NCBI GenBank assembly: GCA_002748705.1
Contig: PDSZ01000020.1
Location: forward strand, 1-64,000
DNA: 64,000 bases
Origin: Candidatus Fermentibacterota bacterium
Lineage (GTDB): Bacteria; Fermentibacterota; Fermentibacteria; Fermentibacterales; Fermentibacteraceae
Direction: 5' to 3'
Under the pieces are notes generated by a model. It ran no database searches and had not been told where the DNA came from. It saw nothing but the letters and a program-made list of their open reading frames with translations. Positions 1 through 12,367 of the stretch are shown here, piece after piece. How positions within the stretch are numbered: the stretch's first letter is position 1; each line of letters opens with the position of its first letter. The position numbers and the translations under genes were made by a program.

Positions 1-1
1 T

Positions 2-151
2 CTGTCTGAAGGTGGGTGGTCATTCTCTAATCTTGCAGCGATGCTGCGAATGAACCTCTTTACTTACAGAGACTTACTCGAGTGGTTGAAGGATCCGTTC
101 GGGTCTCCACCAATTGAACCTGAGCCACAACAGCTCAAGCTGGGAATCTGA
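2..151 (+). CDS. Transposase, C-terminal fragment (cut by window edge)
   Basis: The frame beginning at base 2 is open from the left edge to TGA at 149-151 and encodes 49 residues, including A-M-L-R-M-N-L-F-T-Y-R-D-L followed by W-L-K-D-P-F and a proline-rich tail ending Q-L-K-L-G-I. This resembles the extreme C-terminus of DDE transposases of the IS4 type, where a leucine-rich helix is followed by a 'WL..PF' segment and a short tail. The call rests on remembered family resemblance only. The catalytic residues and left end would lie outside the window. It is the only sign of an insertion sequence at this edge. Whether the element is intact cannot be told. Confidence 0.5.
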   Translation: MSEGGWSFSNLAAMLRMNLFTYRDLLEWLKDPFGSPPIEPEPQQLKLGI

Positions 152-551
152 ATCCTGGACAGCTGAAGTTCATCATTTACAGAAAAACCCCCGAAAGGAG
201 GCCTGGTCACGAGAATCTGAAATTGAACGCTCTAACTTGTTAGCCTGTCACACCGGCAAGGGGATTACTGCGCTGTTTTGGACAGCTCTGAGATTAATGG
301 CCTGGATTGCAACGGAAAACAGCAGGTCAAAATGGATAAGCTCTCGCAGGATAATGGCAGACACGGCTGAACAACAAGCCCCAGATATTTTTCCGATAGT
401 TAACCACTGGGAATTATTGTTTTCATAAACCACTCTCTGTCATAATCAGAGAGATACGATTGAAATTAACAACCTGCAGAAAATGATTCAATAAATCAAT
501 AGATATATGAATACAGATACTGTTTCCAATGCAATAACAGCCTTTAAAGCA
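152..551. other. Intergenic stretch between transposase end and ligA
   Basis: No convincing gene is seen in these 400 bases. Short open frames exist on both strands but lack a good ribosome-binding site or any recognisable motif. The right terminal repeat of the insertion sequence ending at 151 should lie here, but it cannot be identified without the left end. The nonamer TGGACAGCT occurs twice (155-163 and 281-289), for which I have no explanation. The last part is AT-richer and contains one small hairpin, listed separately. Confidence 0.5.
433..453 (-). terminator. Weak hairpin downstream of ligA
   Basis: CTCTCTG (433-439) pairs with CAGAGAG (447-453) across a 7-base loop, about 100 bases past the ligA stop codon. 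No clean T tract follows on the minus strand, so it is at best a weak terminator. Confidence 0.25.
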
Positions 552-4519
<3,968 letters not shown>

Positions 4520-4548
4520 AGTTTCCTTCATTCGGAAAGGCGGCGTGA

Positions 4549-5253
4549 ATGGGACTATTGAACATACATGCACTGCTGGTCAACTCCCAGCCTGTGTCAG
4601 CACAGAGTGTAATTAATTCTCTTATTTTCTCGTTCTTCACAACAGCGTTTTTTCTGCTGATTCAATTCTTCGGCGCAAGGTTCTATACAAGGTGTCATGA
4701 ACGATACTCTGGTTTTCCGCTGGTGTTCTTCATTGTACTTGCCGCCCTCTCGGCGCTTGCTCTTGTATCCACTTTCCTTATTCCGGGAGTTAACTACAAA
4801 CTTATAGCCGGCGTTGCCGGAGGTGTTTTTCTCTGGACATCCCTGGGAGAAATATCTGAAACAATGGGATGGTATTCTCCAGGTGCCAGAAGCGCTGTCT
4901 GGCTATTTCTTCTCAGCACTGCAGCGTGGCTGGCTCTGGCATTTATCATTCCTGGAATTCCTGTGCCCATACTTGGATTCCTCAGCTATCCCCTTCTTAC
5001 CTGGGGTATTCTCTTGACAAGAGTAAGGGTAATCAAAAAGTGGGGAGCAGAATCTATAGCAGCAGTGGTTCTTCTTCTTGTCACAGCTGCTGTATCCGGA
5101 GGAAGCATAGTTGCAGGCGTTCTTATCGGAACCAGATTTGCTGCAATCATGAGCGGCCTTGTATTTGCTGTTACATCATGGTCCATAATGGAAATTATCT
5201 GGGAACGGGGCATGGCAAGAGGTCCCTGGAAAGCTAAAACAGAAGATAAGTAA
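4549..5253 (+). CDS. Small polytopic membrane protein, unknown
   Basis: The product has 234 residues with about seven hydrophobic segments (roughly residues 22-46, 55-77, 83-103, 118-136, 138-160, 172-195 and 198-216) and few polar loops, so it is an inner-membrane protein. No family motif is recognised. The ATG at 4549 has GGAAAGG about eight bases upstream. It is the only plus-strand gene in the first 26 kb. Its last 20 bases overlap, tail to tail, the 3' end of the minus-strand secreted-protein gene, so the two convergent transcripts must be complementary there. The steady hydrophobic pattern supports real coding. Confidence 0.72.
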   Translation: MGLLNIHALLVNSQPVSAQSVINSLIFSFFTTAFFLLIQFFGARFYTRCHERYSGFPLVFFIVLAALSALALVSTFLIPGVNYKLIAGVAGGVFLWTSLGEISETMGWYSPGARSAVWLFLLSTAAWLALAFIIPGIPVPILGFLSYPLLTWGILLTRVRVIKKWGAESIAAVVLLLVTAAVSGGSIVAGVLIGTRFAAIMSGLVFAVTSWSIMEIIWERGMARGPWKAKTEDK

Positions 5254-6562
5254 GACCTGCGGCAAAACTAACTGCTGACTGCCTTACCTCTGAGTAGTAA
5301 ACCTCGTTGTCATAGGCATCCCTGTTGTAGCCTGTCCAGCTCTTCACACTCCATCTGTCTGCTGTGGTTCCTATTCTTCCCCTTGCCCCTGTATAAACAC
5401 CGAATCTGCCTGAAATGAGCCATTCCAGATTGAGGGCTCCTGTTCCTGCAAATGACCCTGCAGTTGCTGTTGAGGTAATTGAATCAGCTCTGGTGTTCTG
5501 GGAGAGAAGGGAAGCCTCAAAACCGACAGTTGCCCTCAGAGCAAGTTTTGGTGTTACCAGCGGAATCCTTGTGCCTATTTCACCTCTTATACCGATGCTT
5601 GCCATACGGGGCAGCACTCCTGAGAAAATACCTCCGCCAAGTGTAAACCCCCATTTGGCTGTGGCTCCGGTAAACTCAGCCTGATTCAGCACTCTGGATG
5701 TTTCAGCCTCCTCGCCTGAAAGACCCTCTCCAGGCTCAACTTCAGTTGGAAGAGCTGCATAGGAAACACCAATCATTGCCGGCGAAGAATTCTCTACAGC
5801 AGTGAGAGAAGCTCCTTCAACAATATGACCTGAAATAAGCCTTCCTGTGCTTTCTGAAGCAGATACACCGGTTATCTGCAGAAGACCGTGGCTGCCCAAT
5901 GCCCTGTACTCCTGAGAAGACCTTGGAATTCCAGTTGACCTTGCCACAAGAGAAAAGATCATTCCCCTGCGAATTCCACCGGAGGTACCAACAGGCATCG
6001 TTACCTGAGGTCCGCCTTCTGCGACAAAGGAAAACTCGTACGGGAAAATCTCAATAAGGCTTCTCTCCGCCACTCTTGTCACACCGTTTTCAGCCTGACG
6101 GTACATATCTGAAGAGGTACTGCCTGAGGAACTCTGCCAGCTTCTGCTCTCTCTGATTGAGCCCAGCAGTGTTCCTGAAGAAGAGTAGAAGCGCCCTGTA
6201 AGATCCAGACCTGCTCTTGTGGCGGCAAACAGGCTGTCCCCCATACCGGGGATCATCTCAGGAACCCTGGCAGAAACATCCAGGAGCATGAACATATCCA
6301 CTGACATGTCAGCTGCGATAATTTGAATATTTGAGGTCTGTTCCTCATGGTTCCAGACATAAAGTTCGTGTTCGGACACATCCACAACTCTGAATCTTCC
6401 GCAATTTGCGTAAACAGCTTCTGCAGCTGAAACCAGTTCCTCTCTGGAGAACTCCTGGTCGTTGAATACAGGAATAACAGCGATTCCTGGCAGATTTGTT
6501 TCTTCCGCTTGGACCCCTGCCGCAAAAACAAGTAGTAATAATGATACCGACCAGGCTGACAT
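5234..6562 (-). CDS. Secreted protein with CsgG/FlgT-like N-terminus and barrel-like C-terminus
   Basis: The ATG at 6562 is preceded by GGGAG and begins a clear signal peptide (S-V-S-L-L-L-L-V-F-A-A-G-V-Q-A). Residues about 25-180 (G-I-A-V-I-P-V-F, then R-F-R-V-V-D-V) resemble the fold of CsgG/FlgT-type periplasmic domains that recur in outer-membrane assembly proteins. Residues about 300-442 alternate hydrophobic and polar and end T-Y-L-L-F, as an outer-membrane beta-sheet would. Both assignments are impressions rather than family matches. It lies 68 bases downstream of the anti-sigma-factor gene, so it could be co-transcribed with the sigma/anti-sigma pair. Confidence 0.6.
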   Translation of the reverse strand: MSAWSVSLLLLVFAAGVQAEETNLPGIAVIPVFNDQEFSREELVSAAEAVYANCGRFRVVDVSEHELYVWNHEEQTSNIQIIAADMSVDMFMLLDVSARVPEMIPGMGDSLFAATRAGLDLTGRFYSSSGTLLGSIRESRSWQSSSGSTSSDMYRQAENGVTRVAERSLIEIFPYEFSFVAEGGPQVTMPVGTSGGIRRGMIFSLVARSTGIPRSSQEYRALGSHGLLQITGVSASESTGRLISGHIVEGASLTAVENSSPAMIGVSYAALPTEVEPGEGLSGEEAETSRVLNQAEFTGATAKWGFTLGGGIFSGVLPRMASIGIRGEIGTRIPLVTPKLALRATVGFEASLLSQNTRADSITSTATAGSFAGTGALNLEWLISGRFGVYTGARGRIGTTADRWSVKSWTGYNRDAYDNEVYYSEVRQSAVSFAAGLTYLLF

Positions 6563-6630
6563 AATATCTCCCTTCAGAGGTGTATGGCAGAATGTACCTA
6601 TTCAGAACGAAAATGAAAAGGGTTGAGAGA

Positions 6631-7695
6631 TCAGTGAAGGTGTACTGTTATTGTGCTTCCCACAGACCATTCAGCAGGAAAATCAAACTCAGGAAGCTCG
6701 GTTTCAGCACTGGACCAGGTGTTTGTCTCAGAATTCAGCGTGAAGGACATCTCATACCTGTCAAGTGAATTCTCAGCCAGATAATCGTCCAGAAAACGGA
6801 ACAGCTCAGGCCAACTGTTCCTGGAGAGCATGGTGCTGTCTCCCTCTTCAGTTATCAGAGTTACAGTATAGGAAAAGTCAGTCCCATACCCCTGTGTAAC
6901 CGCTGCAGTTTCAGCCACAGGCTCTCCGGCGCTGCGGCAATGATCCTGGTCAACCTGAGAAAAATCATTATCAGGAACTTCAGAACTGCTTCTTTCCAGA
7001 CTGCTGAACTCAGCTTCAAGAGCTCCGCTTCCACCATGACTGGATTCAGATGATTCACTGAAAGAATCTTCCAATTCGTAAACTAAACCGGATTCATAAG
7101 AACTCTCGGCTTCAAGAGCGCCGGAAGAGACCTCATCTATTTCCTGATTGGCAAAAGACTCTTCGCTGTTCAGAATCTCAGATGGAGAGACCTGCTCTTC
7201 AGAGGTCTCTTCAATTGACTCCTGAACTGGAGTGTTGTATGCAAGGCACATCTCTTCGGCAGGCTCACTCTGATCAGCAGTTTCCATAGCATCAGCCTCA
7301 TCTTCATAAGGAATTTCTGAAACCGGCAGCTCAGAAGACGGCATACCGCCGGAAAGTTCCTCCTGTGCAGCTTCAGACAGAGGACGGCCTGCATCTCCAG
7401 TCATAAATACCCTCACACCGAAGTAAACGGCAAACACAGCTGCAGCAGCCATCCAGCTTCGCTGCTTTTTCCACCAGGGAACAGTGCGAAGGACACCGCT
7501 TATCATAATGTCAAAGGCACTCTCTTCAGGGTCCTGCCAGCTCTCCCTCCAAAGGGTTTCCATTCTCTTCTGTGCAGCCAGCCAGGCCCTGCAATCACTG
7601 CATTCTGACAGGTGTTCCTCAATGGTAACCCTGGATTCTTCGGCAAGTTCACCATCAAGGTACAGGGACAGCTCAGATATGTCCGGACACCTCAC
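6631..7695 (-). CDS. Anti-sigma factor with zf-HC2 zinc finger
   Basis: This protein should hold the adjacent ECF sigma factor inactive at the membrane. The first 40 residues carry a ZAS-type zinc site: C3, H28, C32 and C35 (H-L-S-E-C-S-D-C). One membrane segment follows at about residues 78-98. Residues about 100-260 form an unusual Ser/Glu-rich acidic stretch in which G-A-L-E-A-E occurs twice. The last 90 residues look folded and probably extracytoplasmic. The start is GTG, and GTGA overlaps the sigma-factor stop, the standard translational coupling of such pairs. The signal it senses cannot be read from sequence. Confidence 0.85.
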   Translation of the reverse strand: MRCPDISELSLYLDGELAEESRVTIEEHLSECSDCRAWLAAQKRMETLWRESWQDPEESAFDIMISGVLRTVPWWKKQRSWMAAAAVFAVYFGVRVFMTGDAGRPLSEAAQEELSGGMPSSELPVSEIPYEDEADAMETADQSEPAEEMCLAYNTPVQESIEETSEEQVSPSEILNSEESFANQEIDEVSSGALEAESSYESGLVYELEDSFSESSESSHGGSGALEAEFSSLERSSSEVPDNDFSQVDQDHCRSAGEPVAETAAVTQGYGTDFSYTVTLITEEGDSTMLSRNSWPELFRFLDDYLAENSLDRYEMSFTLNSETNTWSSAETELPEFDFPAEWSVGSTITVHLH

Positions 7696-8291
7696 AGCTC
7701 ACCTCCCAGTTCAGCGGTCACAAAAGCCTTAACAGCAGCTCTGGCTCTGTTGAGTCGTGACATTACAGTACCAAGGGCAATATTCAGGGATTCTGCAATC
7801 TCCTCATAGCTGAGTTCCTGATCCACCCTGAGAACAAAAACTGCCCTGAGAGGCGGCGAGAGCCGTTCAACAGCATTCTGCACAGCTGTTACAAGAAGGT
7901 CTTTATCCATTTCCGCCACAGCTGTGTCAGCAACGGCGGTTACACCGGAAGTGCCGTAACTTTCATCAAATTCCACTTCAGAACGGCGGGAGCGGGCTCT
8001 TGAGTGATTGATTGCCGTATTGGTAACTATTCTATACATCCAGGTAAAAAACCGGTAATCTGTATTGAATTTACCCATTGCCTTCATGGCTCTCATGAAA
8101 GCCTCCTGAGTAATATCCCAGGCATCGTCATCGCAGGAACACATCCTTCTTGCAACTCGAAATACCCTTTTCTCATATGTTCTGGCAATTTCACCGAATG
8201 CCTCTCTGTCACCGTTAACCGCACGGTTAAGCAGCTCAGTTTCTTCAGGGGCTGCTGCAGTGGTCAAAAGAGATACAAAGGTAAGAAGCAT
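7692..8291 (-). CDS. ECF (sigma-70 family) RNA polymerase sigma factor
   Basis: An alternative sigma factor of 199 residues. Region 2 is seen as D-I-T-Q-E-A-F-M-R-A followed by F-F-T-W-M-Y-R-I-V-T-N (core binding and -10 recognition). Region 4 is seen as L-P-type segment L-S-P-P-L-R-A-V-F-V-L-R followed by L-S-Y-E-E-I-A-E-S-L (helix-turn-helix for -35). The first 14 residues are unusually hydrophobic, but the ATG at 8291 has GAGGG upstream and no better internal start is visible. It is followed by its anti-sigma factor with a 4-base overlap. Its position just downstream of lipid A genes suggests an envelope-stress role, which is inference. Confidence 0.92.
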   Translation of the reverse strand: MLLTFVSLLTTAAAPEETELLNRAVNGDREAFGEIARTYEKRVFRVARRMCSCDDDAWDITQEAFMRAMKAMGKFNTDYRFFTWMYRIVTNTAINHSRARSRRSEVEFDESYGTSGVTAVADTAVAEMDKDLLVTAVQNAVERLSPPLRAVFVLRVDQELSYEEIAESLNIALGTVMSRLNRARAAVKAFVTAELGGEL

Positions 8292-8305
8292 TTCATTCCC
8301 TCGGC

Positions 8306-8755
8306 TCAGAAATGAAGGACAACACCGGCGCTGAAACCGGCATCCCCTTCGAACTTCCTGTTCTCAGCTTCAAAACTGAAAAGGTACGCATCCACATATG
8401 CATCAAGCATACCTATGATCCAGGCTCCTGCTGTATACCACATGAAATCCCGTCTCAGGCTGGAATGCTTTTCGTAACGGTCTTCCCAGCTCTGAAACCC
8501 TGTGGAAATGAACATTTTCCTGGCATCTTCAGCTTCGTTATGATTGTACAGGATTCCTGCCAGCAGCCCCAGTTCAACAGTTCCGAAAAGAACTCCTTTT
8601 GCCGGCTCATTATTGTAGAACTGACCCCACCCTGGAAGAACTGTACTTCTGAGCAATGCTCCAGAGGGACTGCGATACTCAATGGGAACTGCCTCTGTAC
8701 CAGAGTTGCCACTCTGAAGAATGAACAGACAGAGAATAAGAGCCTGGAAGCTCAG
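8306..8755 (-). CDS. DUF5683-like membrane protein, apparent CTG start
   Basis: A TTG at 8656 would start the protein in the middle of its most conserved part (L-R-S-T-V-L-P-G-W-G-Q-F-Y-N, typical of DUF5683). The same frame stays open upstream and encodes L-S-F-Q-A-L-I-L-C-L-F-I-L-Q-S-G, a good signal peptide. The only plausible initiator there is CTG at 8755. It overlaps the lpxA stop (CTGA) and has GAGAGG about nine bases upstream. With this start the protein has 149 residues: signal peptide, the LPGWGQ motif, and hydrophobic segments at about residues 55-72 and 105-122. Function unknown; this domain recurs near envelope genes. The start assignment is inference. Confidence 0.65.
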   Translation of the reverse strand: MSFQALILCLFILQSGNSGTEAVPIEYRSPSGALLRSTVLPGWGQFYNNEPAKGVLFGTVELGLLAGILYNHNEAEDARKMFISTGFQSWEDRYEKHSSLRRDFMWYTAGAWIIGMLDAYVDAYLFSFEAENRKFEGDAGFSAGVVLHF

Positions 8756-9513
8756 ATGGTCACGCCTCTCTGTGACTGAGAGATAAATTCTGCAACTCTG
8801 GCCATTATGGACCCTTCTTCGCTGGTTTCAATGGCCTCTGCAATCTTCTCTGCCATGGTTCCGCTCTTCTTGAAGAAGAAGTGGAATGAGTCAACTGCCT
8901 GGGCTATCTCCTGGCTGCTGAAACCGTTTCTTCTGAGGCCTATCTTGTTGATACCCACTGCTCGCAGAGGCTCCCCACCGGCCAGAGTAAACGGCGTTAC
9001 ATCCTTTGATACCCTGTAACCTCCGCCTATCATGCAGTACTCACCTATTCTGGCAAACTGGTGAACAGGAACCAATCCTCCGATAATGGCCCGTTTGCCC
9101 ACCTCTGCATGACCGGCAATATTCACCGCGTTGGCCAGAATAACACCGTCGCCTACTACGCAGTCATGGGCAATGTGACAATAAGCCATAACGAAACAGT
9201 CTGAACCAACTACAGTCTTACCGTTTACACCTGTACCGCAGTTGATGTTGGCCATCTCTCTTATTACGGTTCTGGCGCCTACCTCAAGGGTGGTTTTCTC
9301 CCCTGCGAACTTTAGATCCTGTGGAGCAGTGCCTATAACCGCACCAGGCCCAATATGAACCTGTTCAGAAAGGGTAGTTGATCCTGTCACTACAGCATGG
9401 GCGTCAATGCGTACATTCTCACCAATCACAACTTCAGGACCAACCACCGCATAGGGCCCTATCACTGCAGATTCAGGAACATCACAATCTACGATGGCAG
9501 TCCTGTGTATCAT
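8752..9513 (-). CDS. lpxA: Acyl-ACP--UDP-GlcNAc O-acyltransferase LpxA
   Basis: First step of lipid A synthesis: transfers a hydroxyacyl chain from ACP to the 3-OH of UDP-GlcNAc in the cytoplasm. The 253-residue protein is a left-handed beta-helix of hexapeptide repeats up to about residue 190, with the catalytic-histidine segment A-Y-C-H-I-A-H-D near residues 124-131. A C-terminal helical part (residues 195-250) carries an F-H-F-F-F-K-K segment as in other LpxA. Its ATG overlaps the lpxC-fabZ stop by 4 bases. Together with the two genes upstream it supplies the first steps of the Raetz pathway. Confidence 0.97.
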   Translation of the reverse strand: MIHRTAIVDCDVPESAVIGPYAVVGPEVVIGENVRIDAHAVVTGSTTLSEQVHIGPGAVIGTAPQDLKFAGEKTTLEVGARTVIREMANINCGTGVNGKTVVGSDCFVMAYCHIAHDCVVGDGVILANAVNIAGHAEVGKRAIIGGLVPVHQFARIGEYCMIGGGYRVSKDVTPFTLAGGEPLRAVGINKIGLRRNGFSSQEIAQAVDSFHFFFKKSGTMAEKIAEAIETSEEGSIMARVAEFISQSQRGVTI

Positions 9514-10832
9514 TTCCTCTCCACCAGCATTGCCGTGAGTTCAGCCTCTGCCGAAACACGATCATCCACCTTGGCCACACCGCGCATCTTGCACATCCTG
9601 CCTCGCTTACTTACCAGTTCAAGCTCAAATCGGATCTGATCCCCTGGGAGAATAGGTTTACGAAACCTTACCTTGTCAATACCTCCGAAGAGAACCAGCC
9701 ACTTGTGAGGGTCGTCTACTGAGTCGAAGAGCATAAGACCTCCAGCCTGAGCCATGGCCTCAATGACAAGCACTCCAGGCATGATAGGACTGCCGGGAAA
9801 ATGCCCCTGAAAGAAAGGCTCGTTGATGGTCACATTCTTTACAGCAACGATTGATTTTTCAGGCTCAATCTCCAGCACCCTGTCTACAAGCAGGAAAGGG
9901 TATCGGTGAGGAAGAAGATCCATCACATCGGATATATCCCACTTCCGTTCTGAAAGGTGTTCCCTTGAAGCCTTGACCCTGTCTGAATAGACTTTTTTTA
10001 TTCTCTTTACAAACTGTACATTGGAGGCATGCCCGCTCCTTGCGGCGATCACATGCCCCTGAAGCCTTATTCCCAGCAGTGAAAGGTCACCGATCAGATC
10101 CAGAACCTTGTGCCGAACCAGCTCGTCAGGGAACCGGAGAGGACTGTCATTCATAACTCCCTCATCACCTATTACAACTGCGTTTTCAAGGGTTCCGCCT
10201 TTGATAAGACCCTTCTCCTGAAGAACTTTAACATCCTTGTAAAGGCAGAAGGTTCTTGCAGGGGCTATCTCATTTATAAAACTGTCTCTGGTTATATCGA
10301 GGGATATGTACTGAGTGCCTATGTGAGGGTGATCATAGTCCAGAGTGAAGCTGATTTTAAGTCCGTCGTAAGGCACAACAGTAAGATCAGCACCGAAGTA
10401 TTCTATACTGACAGGTTCAGAGATAACAAAGACTTTTCTTGAATGACCGTGAAGTACCTCGGTTCCTGCTTTGTTGAGAACCTCGATGTATGACCTGACA
10501 GAGCCGTCGGCAGGTTCAGGAGGTTCGTCTGAACTTATCTCAATAATCGCGTTGTCTATTTCAAGACCATAGAGAGCACTGAGAACATGCTCAACAGTGT
10601 GAACCTCGTAGTAGTTCTCTCCAAGAGTCGTTCGTCTTGCCTGCTCCTCTATCATTCTGACATTTTCAGAAGCAACGGTAATCATAGGCCTTCTGGGTAC
10701 ATCAGTTCTTACAAAAACATATCCTGTGTCAGGAGGGGCAGGTTTAAATGTAATGGTTGATTCCTTGCCCAGGTGAAGCCCTGTTCCAGTGTAGGATACA
10801 GGTTCTTTTATTGTTGTCTGAAAACGATCCAT
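9510..10832 (-). CDS. lpxC-fabZ: LpxC-FabZ fusion: UDP-3-O-acyl-GlcNAc deacetylase / hydroxyacyl-ACP dehydratase
   Basis: Two enzymes in one 440-residue chain. Residues 1 to about 290 are LpxC, the committed zinc-dependent deacetylase of lipid A synthesis: V-E-H-V-L-S-A-L-Y-G-L with a zinc-ligand histidine, and H-K-V-L-D-L-I-G-D-L with the second histidine and aspartate. Residues about 300-440 are FabZ of fatty acid synthesis: L-P-H-R-Y-P-F-L-L-V-D, then G-H-F-P-G-S-P-I-M-P-G-V-L with catalytic His and the following E-A-M-A-Q. Both halves keep their active-site residues. The fusion is known from Bacteroidetes and relatives and links two pathways that compete for hydroxyacyl-ACP. It overlaps lpxD by one base and lpxA by four. 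Confidence 0.97.
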   Translation of the reverse strand: MDRFQTTIKEPVSYTGTGLHLGKESTITFKPAPPDTGYVFVRTDVPRRPMITVASENVRMIEEQARRTTLGENYYEVHTVEHVLSALYGLEIDNAIIEISSDEPPEPADGSVRSYIEVLNKAGTEVLHGHSRKVFVISEPVSIEYFGADLTVVPYDGLKISFTLDYDHPHIGTQYISLDITRDSFINEIAPARTFCLYKDVKVLQEKGLIKGGTLENAVVIGDEGVMNDSPLRFPDELVRHKVLDLIGDLSLLGIRLQGHVIAARSGHASNVQFVKRIKKVYSDRVKASREHLSERKWDISDVMDLLPHRYPFLLVDRVLEIEPEKSIVAVKNVTINEPFFQGHFPGSPIMPGVLVIEAMAQAGGLMLFDSVDDPHKWLVLFGGIDKVRFRKPILPGDQIRFELELVSKRGRMCKMRGVAKVDDRVSAEAELTAMLVERK

Positions 10833-11869
10833 CAGTCCTCGGTTTCTTCAGCAATCTTCGCTGCCATGTCCTCAAGTTTACCAATTATTTTGGGAAGCCT
10901 GGATGCGGCAGCACCAATCCTGAGGCTTTCACCGTGGGGTCTGCAGGGATTGCCTGAAACAGTGACGCCGTCAGGAATATTCTTGGTAACGCCTGACTTT
11001 GCCCCTACTGTAACCCTGTTTCCTATTATAAGATGACCGCCTACACCAACCTGACCGCCGAAAACCACACCATCGCCTATAACAGTGCTTCCGGCAATAC
11101 CTGTCTGGGCAGCTATCATACATCCTCTGCCTATGCGTACATTATGAGCCACTTGAATAAGATTGTCCAGCTTGGTAAAATCACCTATTTCTGTGCTTCC
11201 GGTAACAGCTCTGTCTATACTGCAGTTAGAGCCTATCTCAACAAAGCTTCCTATGACAACATTGCCGTTCTGTGGAACCTTACGGTGTTTTCCATCCGCG
11301 AAAGGCACAAAACCGAATCCGTCGCTGCCCACCACAGTGCCTGAGTGAATAATGGTTCCGGAGCCTACAACAGTTTCAGCAAGAAGTGACACATTTGAAT
11401 GAATAACGCAGTTCTCTCCCAGAGTAACCCCACGGCCCAGCACAGAACCTGCTCCTATGACAGTTCCAGCTCCTATGAAACAGCCGCTGCTTACCACAGC
11501 ACAGGGCCCTATACGAACCTCCCGGCCGATGGCTGCGCTGCTGTGAACCACCGAAGATGAATGGATGCCGTCAAATCCGTTTGCTCTGTCCGGTTTGAAA
11601 AGCTCAAGAGCCCTTCTGAAACCCTCATACGCCTCTGGAACAATTATCTGGCACCTGGCTGAGGTTTCAACTGGCTTTCCGGTTATCACAGCGAGGGCTG
11701 CAGTTGTCATCAGTTGTGAAGCGTACTTTCTGTTGCCGTAGTAGCATATCTGATCAGGGCCTGCATCTTTAAGGGTGGAGACACCTGTCACCGGCGAATC
11801 AGATATGTCCCCGAGTATTTCCCCACCGATCGCTGCAGCCAGTTCAGCAAGGGATAAAGGTTCAGTCAC
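10832..11869 (-). CDS. lpxD: UDP-3-O-acylglucosamine N-acyltransferase LpxD
   Basis: Third step of lipid A synthesis: N-acylates the product of LpxC. The N-terminal domain (residues 1-100) is the uridine-binding part. Residues about 105-310 are hexapeptide repeats of a left-handed beta-helix with the catalytic segment Q-V-A-H-N-V-R-I-G, and a helical tail follows. Length (345) is normal. The start is GTG at 11869 and overlaps the end of the Skp-like gene by 8 bases. The order skp-lpxD-lpxC/fabZ-lpxA after bamA is a common envelope operon in diderm bacteria. Confidence 0.97.
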   Translation of the reverse strand: MTEPLSLAELAAAIGGEILGDISDSPVTGVSTLKDAGPDQICYYGNRKYASQLMTTAALAVITGKPVETSARCQIIVPEAYEGFRRALELFKPDRANGFDGIHSSSVVHSSAAIGREVRIGPCAVVSSGCFIGAGTVIGAGSVLGRGVTLGENCVIHSNVSLLAETVVGSGTIIHSGTVVGSDGFGFVPFADGKHRKVPQNGNVVIGSFVEIGSNCSIDRAVTGSTEIGDFTKLDNLIQVAHNVRIGRGCMIAAQTGIAGSTVIGDGVVFGGQVGVGGHLIIGNRVTVGAKSGVTKNIPDGVTVSGNPCRPHGESLRIGAAASRLPKIIGKLEDMAAKIAEETED

Positions 11870-12356
11870 CTGAAATAACCCTGTCTATCACCCTGTCGGT
11901 TATATCAACAGAAGATTCAGCATAGACAACCTGACCTGCAGAAGCATCAAGAACAATCTGTATGCCGTCCTCACTGGCAATATCCATTACCGCTTCGTTT
12001 ATGGAGGCGATAATCGGTGAAACAAGCTCCTCGTTCCGCCGTTCCATCAGACCGCCAGGGCCGAACACAGACGAAAGGTATTCTTCAAGCTGCGACTTCT
12101 TTTCATCAAGAAGAAGCTCCTTTTCCTGCCTTCGCTCAGGGCTCATCATAAGGGTTCTTGAAAGGTCCTCTTCAAGATTGTCGATCTCCTCCTGCAGTGA
12201 ATCCACATGGAGTTCCCATTCGTCCATTTCCGTCTCCAGCAGCTCCCTTGCGTCTGTAACCTCTCCCAGAGAATCAAAGACACGGTCTGCGTCGAAGACA
12301 GCAATGCTCTGCGCCAGAATAACACCTGGCAAAAAAAGCAGAAGAAAGATTTTCAT
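11862..12356 (-). CDS. skp: OmpH/Skp-family periplasmic chaperone
   Basis: A signal peptide (M-K-I-F-L-L-L-F-L-P-G-V-I-L-A-Q) is followed by I-A-V-F-D-A-D-R-V-F and a long charged, predicted coiled-coil helix at about residues 35-110, then a short beta/alpha end (I-V-L-D-A-S-A-G-Q-V-V-Y). This is the Skp/OmpH layout, in which trimers cage unfolded outer-membrane proteins on their way to BamA. The length of 164 residues fits. It sits 11 bases after bamA and overlaps lpxD, as in many Gram-negative genomes. Confidence 0.9.
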   Translation of the reverse strand: MKIFLLLFLPGVILAQSIAVFDADRVFDSLGEVTDARELLETEMDEWELHVDSLQEEIDNLEEDLSRTLMMSPERRQEKELLLDEKKSQLEEYLSSVFGPGGLMERRNEELVSPIIASINEAVMDIASEDGIQIVLDASAGQVVYAESSVDITDRVIDRVISGD

Positions 12357-12367
12357 CGGTTCTCCAA

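Noticed and set aside
114..428. Plus-strand frame of 104 codons near the left edge
   Set aside because: It overlaps the transposase tail in another frame, has no ribosome-binding site, and its composition is not protein-like.
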